Positions 45,598 to 59,852 of a stretch of 64,000 nucleotides of DNA are shown in pieces. Origin of the DNA: Azadirachta indica (lineage: Eukaryota; Streptophyta; Magnoliopsida; Sapindales; Meliaceae); NCBI GenBank assembly GCA_022749755.1, contig CM040440.1, positions 22,927,269 to 22,991,268 of the forward strand, given 5' to 3'. Numbering within the stretch: position 1 is the stretch's first letter; each line of letters begins with the position of its first letter. Position numbers and translations under genes: made by a program. The notes beneath the pieces are model-generated. The model had not been told where the DNA came from. It searched no databases and was given only the letters and a program-made list of their open reading frames with translations.

Positions 45598-47281
45598 GCG
45601 CGGGGGGTGGTGTCGAGGTGTCGGGGTCGGGGTGCACTAGTCCACTTATTTGGTTTGAGCTTACGTAAATCATGCATTTGTTGGAACTGCTGTCACGGTC
45701 TAGATTCTGCTCCATATTTGGAAACATTTCTGCCTTCCTATTTTATTCTCATCACATTTTCACTATTTTTGTCTTTTTAACTTACAACTTCATTGTGATA
45801 TGGTTAAGGTTATATCAACAATTTTTTTTTATCTATTTGGGAATTTGTTAATATTTTGACAATATTATTTTAAAAAGATAGCTTTTTGCTGCCAAAACAA
45901 GCATTGGATTCTCTTATTTTCCGCATGTTAGTACAAGCATTGGATTACAACTTGTAAACCTGCCCACCAGCTCTGCATCATGGTTTTCAAGTTGAGCTGT
46001 TTGTTCCATAGTTGGACCAGTAACATATCTGCTCTATAGAGAAAAGTGCTCCAATAGTAAATTTGTTATATGAAGTGGATTCTGAGTAATTTTTTCTGAG
46101 ACAAAAAATGCCTGTCAGAAGATAGTCCTAGTCCTGGATTGCCTGGAATTTATTTCTTGGGATTTTATTTCATTTGATATATCAGGCGACCTGGAGGTGA
46201 TCGTATTTACGGAGTGTTTGACAACCAGCTTCCTGCTGCTTTGAGGAAGCTTCCATTTGATCGTCATTTGTCTCTTCAGAATGTTAGGAAAGTGGTGTCA
46301 GAAGCAGATGGTTATCAACCCCACTTGATAGCCCCTGAGCAAGGATACCGCCGCCTCATTGAGGGGGCACTGAATTATTTCCGAGGCCCAGCTGAAGCTT
46401 CAGTGGATGCTGTAAGTTGTGCTGCTTTCTGCAATTGCTGAATTGCTAGATTTCGTCTGGAAAAGGATGTTCAATTTGTCTAGAACTTGTGAGAATCTAT
46501 TGAAAAACATCACAAGATTTATGCTGATTTTGAAATCCTGGTGTAGGTCAACTTTGTCTTGAAAGAGCTTGTGAGGAAGTCAATAGGAGAAACTCAGGTG
46601 AAATTCGGATAATTTAGCTGAGTTGTCTAGTCCTACTAAAAGTTTCCTGAGAGGATGAAGAAGTTTTATGTCTTTAATTTTCTTGTGACAAGCAGGAATT
46701 GAGACGGTTCCCAACTCTGCAAGCTGAGATTGCGGCTGCTGCAAATGAGGCATTGGAAAGGTTCCGTGATGAGAGCAAGAAGACCGTTGTCCGTCTGGTG
46801 GATATGGAATCTTCATATTTGACAGTTGAGTTCTTTCGAAGGCTTCCCCAGGAAGTAGAAAAAGCTGGAAATCCTGCTACCTCAACGGTAGATCGTTATA
46901 CAGAGGGGCACTTTAGGAGGATAGGATCAAATGTGTCATCTTATGTGGGTATGGTGTCAGAAACACTTAGAAACACAATTCCAAAAGCAATTGTTTATTG
47001 TCAAGTTAGGGAAGCGAAGCTGTCATTATTAAACCACTTCTACACACAAATAGGGAAGAGAGAGGTATGGGAAAATATTTAAAGAGCGTGAGACAATTTA
47101 GTTTTTAATTGACATATACTAATACTGATTTCTGGTTTGCAACGTGTTTCAGGGTAAGCAACTGGGACAAATGTTAGATGAAGATCCAGCATTGATGGAA
47201 AGGAGACAGCAGTGTGCAAAGAGGCTTGAATTATACAAGGCGGCGAGGGATGAGATTGATTCAGTTGCATGGGCACGATGA
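43014..47281 (+). CDS. Dynamin-related protein 1 (DRP1D/E type)
   Basis: Large GTPase that pinches membranes at the plasma membrane and cell plate during endocytosis and cytokinesis. Fourteen exons: 43014-43218, 43311-43418, 43642-43743, 43847-43897, 43989-44050, 44298-44388, 44481-44545, 44850-45044, 45128-45247, 45332-45402, 46186-46411, 46547-46597, 46696-47064, 47153-47281; 614 aa, the usual DRP1 length. GTPase motifs: P-loop GGQSSGKSS (45-53), TRRPLVLQL (switch I), [18 protein letters not shown], and VNRSQADIN. Then the middle domain ([20 protein letters not shown]) and a C-terminal effector domain ending [12 protein letters not shown]. There is no PH or proline-rich domain, as expected for DRP1. 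The N terminus [19 protein letters not shown] resembles DRP1E; the position next to the At2g44600-like gene suggests the DRP1D/DRP1E pair, which I cannot separate. Intron 10 has a G39 run. Confidence 0.95.
45557..45595. repeat. Run of 39 G in DRP1 intron 10
   Basis: An uninterrupted G39 follows TGGGGGTTTTT and is followed by GC-rich, G-rich sequence up to about 45640. It lies on the transcribed sense strand within the intron 45403-46185. Such runs are rare in plant DNA and are often mis-sized in assemblies. Confidence 0.95.
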
Positions 47282-48184
47282 GATCAGTTCATGTTTGGTT
47301 GTTACCTTGTATTATAGTGATTCTTACGAATATGGTTGTCACCTTGTAATATTTGAACAGTTCAAATTTATTATATGGTGTGGTATTGCTAAGCATCATA
47401 TTGTAGATTGGATTGGATGCTAGATTCTTGTAATTTCTTATATATTAGTTGTTGTCTTAGTGATGTTTTTCTTGGCCTGAAAACTTTTGCCTCGTACTAA
47501 TAACTAATTTGTTGCCTTTTTCGGTGAATTTATAAGATATGCCTCCATACAATTCCAAACGGGAAGGAAAAGAGTTCGCAGAAAGTCTGAACGTTATTTA
47601 GTTCATAATTACACAAGTGTACTATTCTGCATTCAATTTCTTTCCTATAAATACATTTTATTATAAAATCAAAAGGACGAAAATTCTCCGGCGTAAGAAG
47701 ATTTGTCTGTTCACAATTTTTATGTATTATTTTCTTAAAACAAGAAGTAATCTTTCTTGGTGCTTTTTGGGAACAAAGAATTTCATTTAGTGGATGCATT
47801 GGGTATTCAGTATTCTGTGATGCAGCATAGTTTTCTATTCTATTCTAAATATTGTTATTGTATACTATTTTGAAAACAGAAATACAATACAATATAATCT
47901 GATGTTTCATATAATATTTAAATTTAATTTTTGTCCTAGACGCCCTTGAAATATAACATAAATAATAATTATATGCCACAACCCACCCACATACATACAT
48001 ACATACATACATAGATTACGCGCATGAGAGGGAAAAAAAAGAAAAGAAAGAGATTCTTAAACAATAATATTTCAATAGGGGTTTCGGTAATTTTCAGGGA
48101 AACCGTTGAGATAGATAGATAGCATTCATTCATAAAAGGGAACCCTAAAAAACCCACCCCAAGGCCAAAGGCGAAAAGATAGCA
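47282..48184. other. DRP1 3' region and GTPase promoter
   Basis: A 900-bp spacer between two same-strand genes. A (CATA)n run lies at about 47990-48013, and GAACCCTAAAAAACCC, a telobox-like motif common before translation-related plant genes, lies about 40 bp before the next start codon. No gene seen. Confidence 0.55.
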
Positions 48185-51100
48185 ATGGCTATCAGAGGAG
48201 GTTTTAATCATTTACATATATGGCAAAGTCCCTGCACCAAAATTCGGCTTCAGCTTCAGCTTCGAACTTCTCATTTAAAATCAAAAGGTTCCTCTAATCC
48301 CATGTCAACCCTAGCTTCCACTTCTCTTTCTTTATATTCCGTTTCTTTATCATTGCTTCAATTACATTTCAGGCTTATATGTGTTACCGTCAATCACTGA
48401 ATATCGAAGCTTATGCTTATGCCTATGTAGACAAGTTCAAACTGCCGCCCACGAAATTGCCGAGAAAAAGCCGAAGGTTTTTTTTTTTTTTTTTTGTTTT
48501 CTCTTTTCTTTGAATTTGCGCCCTCCATTAATACATAAATACACATTTACGTGCAGCCTCTGTTTTCATTTGTAGGAGAAAATTAATAATGTGGGTGCAT
48601 TTCAAAAGCTACCTATGGTGATGCCATCTGTTGATATTTTGCATTCGGCTTTGAGGAAGGCAAAGAGAATTTCCCCCACTAAAGGTATTTCTTTTCTCTC
48701 ATTTTCACACTTTTAATTGCTTAATTATGATATTTATTTATTTTCTTTGTTCGCTTATTGCATTTGTTTCATTAGGTATTGCCAATATTGCTAAGCGAGA
48801 GAGAAACAGAGCTGCAAAGCAACTTGATGCACTAATGAAAGTATGTCTTGTGTGCCTTTTATCTTTTGCATTTATCTATGCTCGTATTTAGAACACGTGG
48901 CTTAAAGCTAACATCTTCAGGAATTGGCAGTTCCTTTGAGAGGCTACGTGGAAAATTTTCCTAATAGGAAATATTTGCACCCTTATGAGCGATCTCTTAT
49001 TGAGTTGACACTTGGAGATGGAAACTATGAAAAGGTAAAGTCTTTATTCACGTTCTGGGATCTTTGACATTCATTTCAGGCCAGCAAATGTAATCACGGC
49101 CATATATATTGCTCTTGACAGACAAGCTGTTATTGGAAAATGTATTTTGTTCATTACAGTGGTATTCCCATACATAAGTCATTGTTTGTGTGGAAAGGTT
49201 TCATCGGATTCTTTAGGACATACAAAATTTAATTACACTATTGCTTTGGCAGGTTTTGGAAAGTGTGGATGCTCTCAGAAAGAAGGTTGTGTCAATTGGA
49301 AAAGGGCATGCTTCTCTCTGTGCAAAGGTTAGACACTTGGCTTTAAGCTGAATTCCCTCCATTCTCTTATGGGAATGCTTCCAGTTGTTGCTTGATTAAA
49401 ATCAATTGTGGTATTACTCAAACGTATCCTTTAGCTTGGCTAAAGCTATTTGAAGGACTTTATTATGTGTCTTTACTGTCAAATTCTGTGTTGTTGACTT
49501 TTCTTTGTTGTCATTCAGATTTTGTTACTTGGGATGCATTAGTGCATGTTTATTTCTGATGCTTTGCCTTGTTATCGTCTTGTTTTTCTTAGATGCGATT
49601 GAAGGCTAACTTTTTAACACGTTATCTTACTCTGTTGCTTTCTTTAGATGTGCCTGAAAGGCTAAATGTTTAATACATGTTATATTATGTCTATATTTAT
49701 GGAAAGAAATTTTTTATACCATTTGATTTAATTTCCGGCAGTCTTTGTCTAAGAGAGAGGCGGGGCAAAGGTTGAATGAGGTCAGTTATTATTTTTGTTT
49801 TTTATTTTTAATTTTTAATATCAATAAGTATTATGAATGATATGATTTTATCTGCAGGGCATGGAGAGACTTGAGGAAATATTTAATCGTGAAGGAAAAG
49901 CTGTTGATGATCTATTGAACGTTGCTAAGGTAACTGTTACTTTAAATGATAGCGTGGTGGACTATGCTGGGATAGTTTTTATCGTCTTTTCAGTGTTTTC
50001 CAAGTTATTGCTTCTTGTTATGCTTTAGGTAACCTTACTGTTAGTAGTGATATATAATTTGCTCATGTTACAACTGGATCCTATCTGAGAACCTCTGGTC
50101 ACTTTATGGTATAGACCTTGCGGGCCATGCCGGTAGTTGATCTTGAAACGCCTACTCTCTGTCTTGTTGGAGCTCCTAATGTGGGAAAGTCATCCTTGGT
50201 TCGTGTACTCTCCACAGGGAAGCCTGAGGTTTGCACAGATTTCTAATTGATAGTTAATTGCTCTCAATTATTCTTGTTTCATTTTGCTTAATTTAATATA
50301 ATTCCTGCAAAAAATGATGCTGATGAACCTAGTTGATCCAATCTCACTCTGGGTCAGATATTGTTGTGAATTTGTAAGTGTTGAGGTCTGGCTGAGTTCT
50401 GAAATGAGCTCTTTAATAACAGTCCTTACAAATGCAAAACAATCATTGTTCCATGGGATAGGGAAAAAGTGGTCCAGATGTACTTTGCAAACTTGACAAT
50501 TTGAATGGAATTTATCCTTCATAAGTTAGAACCTTTTAGTAAGGAAGGATAAGCGAGAAGATGACTTTAAATTATAGGACTCTTGGACTTTATTCAATCG
50601 AGAATTTGGGTTGTAAATCTTAAAATATCTGATGCAAATGTAACAGGTGAACTGGAATTTGTATGAAAGACTGTTGTTACCGTGCTGTTAACTGTACCTT
50701 TCCCCTCAGGTCTGCAACTACCCATTTACCACTAGAGGAATTTTGATGGGTCACATTACTCTAAGCTACCAGAATTTTCAGGTTAAGTATTTTCTTTAAG
50801 ATGAAATGCTTTCACAGTTTCATTTTCCATTGCAGAATTTGTTTATGCCCAAAATTGATTGCAGGTCACTGACACCCCTGGCCTGTTGAGGAGAAGTGAT
50901 GGTAAAAGACACTTGTTGTTCTTGTCTAATTGATTGACTTATATATTTCATAGGTTTTTTTAGGGAGATAGTCCTAATCATTAACAGTTATTTCTGTATT
51001 TGAACCTACAGAGGACCGGAACAATTTGGAGAAGTTAACACTTGCGGTGCTCTCACATTTGCCCACAGCAATTTTATTTGTCCATGATCTATCTGGGGAA

Positions 51101-52453
51101 TGTGGAACCTCACCTTCTGATCAGGTATTAAAGATGTAGCTTAAGATTGAAAATACAATGTTGTGCATGTTTTCACTAAAGAAATGAATGGCAATTGTTT
51201 TCAGTTTGTTGATTTAATATGCTGAGAGGCAATGGGACTTCTGCAGTTGCTTCGGCAATATTAATTTGTTTTATTTTCACATGATATAGTGCTAATCTAG
51301 AGATGAATTTTTTCAAGATAACATATTCTTTAACCTTTTTCCTGTCTGAACAGAAGCATAGACCTTACTATCACATGAAGCCAAATATTTTCTTTTCCAT
51401 TGCAGTAAATGGTATCTCAAGCAGACCCCAAAATTAGAATTCTTGCAGGAGATTGGCTTTTGTAATGGTAACTGACTATTTGTGTACATGATTTGCCAGT
51501 GAATGAAGAAAAGAACTTTTCATTGATCTGATATATCTTTTTATTTAGAAAGTAACAAGTTTATCTATATTTTCTTTACCACTTTATTAACTAGTTTTGG
51601 TTGCTGATATTGCATTATGTAGTTCATGATATACAAAGAGATAAAAGAGAGATTCAGTGATCATCTTTGGCTTGATGTCGTCTCAAAATGTGATTTGTTG
51701 CATACATCTCCGGTGGTTTTCGTCGCAGAAGATGACAATGCTAAGCATCTTGAATTGGCAGAGTACAGGAAAATGGGACCTGATGGAGCAATCCGTGTAT
51801 CAGTGAAGAACGAAGAAGGGGTCGGTGAGGTAAGTATAGTTTTGACTCTCTTAACCTGAGTCTTCTTGTTTTTAGTCATCATCTCCTAGATTTAACCTTG
51901 CAGTGAAATTTCTCCTCTGCCCTCGGTGTTCAAGTGGCATAAATTTTAAAGTCTGCCATGTGGTGATTCGGGTGAACTATCAGTATGGCATGATTGTGAA
52001 ACAAAATTATTCTTTGTGACAGATACTATTCAAGTAATCCATTAAACTTGTTGCTCAGCTGCCCCATCTGATATAACTTTTATATGGTTGTTGGTAACCA
52101 CCAATCAAGTGAGGATTTGTATCCCATTTAAAATCTCAGTTAGGTGTAGTCCCATAATAGAAAATTTTCTTTGTAGTTGACCTAGTTAATTTTGAAGATT
52201 GCATTCTGCAGTGAAATCTCACGAATATTGAAGCAAAAGTGGAAACTACCACCTAGACAAAATCATCTTTCTTTTTTGTCTGGAAGCATATTATGCCTCA
52301 GTAGTCTTTTATTTTGATGTTTTCCATTTTAGATCAAATTAAATGTTTTGTGCTCTGCAGCTGAAGGATAGAGTGCATGCTTTGCTGGTTGCACAGATGG
52401 ACAGGATTAGAAGTCAGAGCAGTGAAGATGATAATTCAGAAATTGTTACTTAA
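48185..52453 (+). CDS. Organellar NOG1/Obg-type GTPase
   Basis: P-loop GTPase of the NOG1 branch, which in other organisms helps assemble the large ribosomal subunit; here it is probably targeted to chloroplast or mitochondrion, resembling Arabidopsis PDE318 (At1g80770) from memory. Fourteen exons: 48185-48287, 48373-48476, 48576-48684, 48776-48840, 48921-49034, 49253-49327, 49742-49780, 49858-49929, 50115-50228, 50710-50781, 50865-50901, 51012-51124, 51623-51829, 52361-52453; 438 aa. The N terminus is basic and poorly conserved (MAIRGGFNHLHIWQSPC), as in a transit peptide. The NOG1 N-domain follows (FQKLPMVMPSVDILHSALRK), then P-loop GAPNVGKSS (246-254), CNYPFTTRGILMG, DTPGLL (292-297) and FVHDLSGECGTSP. 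The usual NKxD motif is SKCD (360-363). It ends in an acidic tail, EDDNSEIVT. The start is the ATG at 48185 because exon 2 only keeps the frame when joined after G48287. Confidence 0.87.
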
Positions 52454-52840
52454 AACATTCTACTGTTATACTACCAAGAAAATTAGGCGTTGGGGATAGA
52501 AATTGATGATTTGGTCGCACATATTTACTCAAAAACTGAACCACCTTTAGACGAGAGACTTGTGAAGATTGATAATCTCCTGGTTCTAGCTGCGGCGCAT
52601 TATGAATAACAACTCTTACTCTTCCCTGCGGCCTTTGTTATTTTCAGATGCTTTTACACAAACAAACACGATGAAAAAGTTTGGGTGTAAAGTCACTTAC
52701 TCTATTTATTAGTTACTTTTTTAGCCATCGTGGTCGTGGGTGTATAAGTATTCAAAACTTGGACGTTTACAGGCGCACAATAGAAGTTTTATCGAAGAAA
52801 ATGTATGTAATTGAAAATGCATTAAACAAAAATGAAAATA
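52454..52840. other. Convergent spacer between GTPase and PIG-P stops
   Basis: A 387-bp interval between the stop codons of two converging genes. The transcripts' 3' ends probably approach or overlap here. Nothing else seen. Confidence 0.6.
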
Positions 52841-53281
52841 TCATTTTACATCGTTAAACATGAAAGCATTGACTTTGTGAATTCCAATATCAGATATTGG
52901 CTGAATTGGCCGGTCATCACCTTCGTCCACAAGAGGAACAGAAGAAGTCGAAGGTTCTCTGCTGAATTCATCTGCAAAACAAAAACAAAAACAAAAACCA
53001 TTTGTATTAATTAGAGCAAAAACACAGTTGTTGCAGAAGGAAAAACTCAAATTTAAGTGACGATGACGACTAACTTACCAAACATTGTACTTAAAGAAGT
53101 TGAGGAAGGAGTAGACATGAAATTAAGACCAATATAAAATGCTAGTGCTAATACCACTGTTGCCGTAGCGTATGCCGGCACTGCCAACGCCCAGTATCTT
53201 TGCCAAGAAAACTCAATACACTTATAAATTTAAACCCAAAAGAAAAAAAAAAAATTCCATCTGATTGATTGATTGGTTGAT

Positions 53282-53312
<31 letters not shown>

Positions 53313-53720
53313 TAACATAACTGACCTGCTAGGATAGTAAGAAATCCCGATCGCATGTAACCAACGTTCAGGAACATATGCCCACACCAAAAATATCCCT
53401 GCTTATACAATAAATAAATCAATAAATAAAAAGATGAATTGAGTATGAGAAGCACCCAGAAAGAACTGTCAAAGTTAATTTCTATCATTGTTTATTAGAA
53501 AAAAAAAAAGGAAGGAAAAGAAAGGTATTTGAAGAAGAAAACCACCTGTAGCAACAACAGTGGTAATGGATCCGACAAATCCATAAACTTCGGAAGTTTT
53601 AGGACCGAACCCGGAGTAAGCCGCCTTGTTGTCTTGATCTAAAAACGATACTGTGGCTCTTTTTCTCTTTGAAAAACTCAGAATTCTTCTCGGACTATTC
53701 ACTGAATATCGATCTTCCAT
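52841..53720 (-). CDS. PIGP: GPI-GlcNAc transferase subunit P
   Basis: Subunit of the ER membrane complex that adds N-acetylglucosamine to phosphatidylinositol, the first step of GPI-anchor synthesis. Four exons: 53546-53720, 53326-53398, 53079-53197, 52841-52971; 165 aa. The family block starts SEVYGFVGSITTVVATGIFL, a first membrane helix, then the signature VWAYVPERWLHAIGISYYPS, then a second helix in YWALAVPAYATVTVVLALAF. An acidic-to-polar tail follows, containing DRPIQPISDIGIHKVN. The N-terminal 38 or so residues are basic and Ser-rich, as in plant PIG-P. I chose the ATG at 53720; the frame extends upstream but has no earlier ATG before a non-coding stretch. Confidence 0.92.
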
Positions 53721-54750
53721 TAATACCCACCCAGTCTTCAAGATTGGCTGCCTGGCTGCCTGACTTTGAGTGTTTTAAGCGTTAGCCTTGCCTTGATTGA
53801 TGCTGGTGGAACGAAAATGAGCAACCAATGGCAGTGCTCTTACAGTCAGTCATTCTTTCAAACATTTTAAGCGCATCAGAATGCATTGCATAATGTCATT
53901 TAATTTAATTTAATTTAAAAAGATATAAATAACAAACCAATTAATTAATTAACAAACCAATTAATTAATTAACAACCCAAAAGCCAAAGCTGAAGCTAAT
54001 CCGCGATCTACTTTTCTCAAACGACGAAATCCCCAAACCGAATAAAAGAAATTGAGAAAAAAGGTTAGTTTTAGTTAAGAATATTTAATTTACCGTGCTT
54101 AAGCAAATGAAAGCCTGGTGGGTACTTCGACTTCGACTACTGTTAATAAAAAATTGAATTGATGGTTGGAAGCTTAGTCGAGGGAATCGGCCTTTATATT
54201 ATTATTATTATTATGAAAATTTTTTAAAGTTTATGAAAGATACTCAACAAAATTATATTATCATTTTATTAACGTCCAATTTTTGTGAAATAAATTGGGA
54301 TTTTCTCTTAGATAGATTACAAGTTAACCAACGGGTGATCAATCAACGCCACTTTTTCTGGCAATAATTTCGTTCTTTTTTCCGTTTTTTTCCTGCCCTG
54401 CCCACATCACAGGTAATCAATTGTTTTTATTTTCTTTCTTAGCTTAAGCAACTTGTCAATCACTCTTTAACTCTAATAAAAGTACGTTACACATACATAC
54501 CTGCACATTTGCAAAATAAATAAATATCTAATTTTCTTTCTTCTTTTTCCTTTCAACACAAATACAAAAGTAAATGTAATTGATTTTACTTTAAAAAAAA
54601 AAAAAAAAAGAAACAGACAAATAACGATAACATCATGCTGATATTTTTATCATAATATGATATGACTTAAACTTATGAGCGCAGCCTACATACACTACAG
54701 GATAGGAGACCCACCTTTCATTCATATTCTTCTAAATCAATTCAATTACA

Positions 54751-54754
54751 AAAA

Positions 54755-54789
<35 letters not shown>
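54751..54789. repeat. (AAAT)n microsatellite
   Basis: About nine to ten tandem AAAT units in gene-free DNA. Confidence 0.85.
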
Positions 54790-54790
<1 letters not shown>

Positions 54791-55119
54791 ACTCCTTCAT
54801 TCCTCATCTAACGAATCAGATTAAAGAACCATATGCCTTTTTCAATCCAACAAAAATCCTAGTTTTCAAGAATTAAAAATAAATTTATTTATAAACATAA
54901 AAATACAGTTATATTGTCCTCTTTAATTTTGTTAATTTAAATATGTTCTATGGCAGATCCGAGGGCGTTAGGAATTAAAAGTGAAAGGCGTGAATTATCC
55001 AAATTACCCCTACCGACCGACGTGTACGTGGATGAACGGGAGAAGAGCGAGCCAACGGGGTATGTACGGCATGAGTTATGAGTTACATTTTCAAAAGGAA
55101 GCTTCCCCTTCTCAGTTCG

Positions 55120-55152
<33 letters not shown>

Positions 55153-55173
55153 AATATATATATTTTATACGTA

Positions 55174-55204
55174 GAAGGAAGGAAGGAAGGAAGGAAGGAA
55201 GGAA
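55174..55204. repeat. (GGAA)n microsatellite
   Basis: About seven to eight tandem GGAA units, roughly 120 bp before the TATA-like box of the UMP-CMP kinase gene. A (CT)n run precedes it at about 55120-55139. Confidence 0.85.
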
Positions 55205-55327
55205 GCATCAGAATCAGATCCTCACCCCATTCCTATTCCCGTGTCCTTGCATTAACTGGCCTTATTTTTTTTTTTTTTTCTTGTTTCCCTCCATTCTCCA
55301 AATCCCAACGCTAGCGCTACGCGGCGC

Positions 55328-55335
55328 TATAAAAA
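55328..55335 (+). promoter_or_regulatory. TATA-like box upstream of UMP-CMP kinase
   Basis: TATAAAAA in a GC-rich setting (GCGGCGC before it), about 590 bp before the start codon. With transcription starting about 30 bp later, a 5'-UTR intron ending at 55882 would fit. Alternatively AAAAAG|GTAAAA at 55336 is itself a splice donor of an earlier leader exon. Confidence 0.45.
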
Positions 55336-55915
55336 GGTAAAAAAACTAAACTGCTTCTCTCCCGATCTGATCTCCCTATCTCTATTCTTAATTCTTCATT
55401 TCTCCTTATTTGATCTTTTCATGCTTTTCCCAATTTTACTTAACGCTCTTAGCTCTGACATTTCTCTGGATCCGACCGCGCTTATTTTATATCCATTTCT
55501 TTTATTCTCACTACTACAACCAAAAATCTGTCTGTCCTCTGATTGAGATTATACCAAAAAAGCTTGCCCTGTAATTCATGATTCTTTTTATTCCTATCGT
55601 ATTTATTTATTTATTTATTTATTGATTGGTTCTGTCAGAAATATTCGGAGAAATTTAGAGATCTATTAAAGTTTTAACTATTTCAGCTATTGTTTCATTT
55701 ATATCTTTGGTTTTAATACTGCGTTACCGAATTGCCGTTGGTTCGTGCTCTATGAGTGGAATATTCGGACGTTAAATTGGCGTTCTATGCTTTTTATAAT
55801 GTATCAGGTTTCGAATTCCTGACAATGGAGTTCCTTCTTATAAGCAATTTTCCTGACTCGTTATAAATTTTATATTACGCAGATCATATTGTCAGTATCA
55901 AGTTAGTTGGGACTC

Positions 55916-58711
<2,796 letters not shown>

Positions 58712-59811
58712 GTCTCCATCTATACCAGAGTATCAAATCTAATATTACGGTAATAATACAGTTGATGATGTACCTAAATTTTCTTTGTCATTGTCTGCAT
58801 TTATTCCATCTGGGACACACAAGAATTTTATGAAAAGCAAAATGTTCCTTTTTCATTGTTTTCACTTATTATTCCATTTGAATTCTATTGAAAGATGGGA
58901 AAAGCATTACAAGTGTGTAGTGGACCACCCTGTTTAGAGTATAGGCCAAATCTACAGGCAGATAAGAATAGATTCTGATCACCACCACCTTTGCGCCTTC
59001 CTTTGGAGTTGCTTCTTTTTATAATGCGATGCAAAGTATCAGTCAATTAGATTATTTTTACACTAATATCTTTTCTTTATTTCTTTCTTTCTTGTTTATT
59101 TCAGGTGGTGGCATGATACGATTAGTCATGTTTGTTGGAAATTGGAAGTTTTATAGTGTGTCTGTCAATTTATATTCTTGTGTATTGTTGTTTGGACGGT
59201 CTGGTCCCCATGGGCATGGTAAAAGGTTTATTATATTTTTTATTATTCATAAGGTAGGGGTATTATTATATACCTTTATTATAATATTTGTTATTTGAGT
59301 TGAGACTGTCTCGAGTAATAATAACAGCATTAGAGCGCCTTTTTATTTTCATTTTTTTTGTTTTTGGTTCTAAATAATTTATAAAGTGGGTTTGTGAACT
59401 AGTAGGGTATTATTATGATATTTTATCATTCAAGTCAAGTCTCTAAATGATATCTAAGTTCTGTTCAAAACGTGGGTGGAGGAAGGCAGGCACAGCTTGC
59501 TTTGAATGCCGCATGCCGAGCCTTCAACTTCAAAATTGGGGTAGAAAAAGTGTCCAGTACACCACCACTGTATCATAATGAATTAAGATCCAAAGTATTG
59601 TGGTTAGTCTCCATTTCCATTAATTTCCCACATTTCAAACATCCATCAGTAGAAAATTAATGCCCTGTGCTTGAGTTGTATGAAGGAGTGGCTGCTGCCA
59701 AATGAAAAGGCTTATTTTTCACAAATACGCAAATATCAAATAGTACAGGAACTAATTAGTACGTAATCGGCTGTTACGCCTGCATGTTTCTTCTTCTTCT
59801 TAATTTACGGG

Positions 59812-59852
<41 letters not shown>

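Larger units (their letters stand above)
53721..55915. other. Divergent spacer, microsatellites and UMP-CMP kinase leader
   Basis: About 2.2 kb between the divergent PIG-P and UMP-CMP kinase genes. It contains two exact 20-bp units AACAAACCAATTAATTAATT (53931-53970), an (AAAT)n tract (54751-54789), a (CT)n tract (about 55120-55139) and a (GGAA)n tract (55174-55204). The kinase 5' UTR probably contains an intron ending TTACGCAG at 55882. No gene seen. Confidence 0.55.

Noticed and set aside
45437..45780. Several Gly-rich and Pro-rich frames across the G39 run
   Set aside because: They are translations of a homopolymer within a DRP1 intron and have no independent support.
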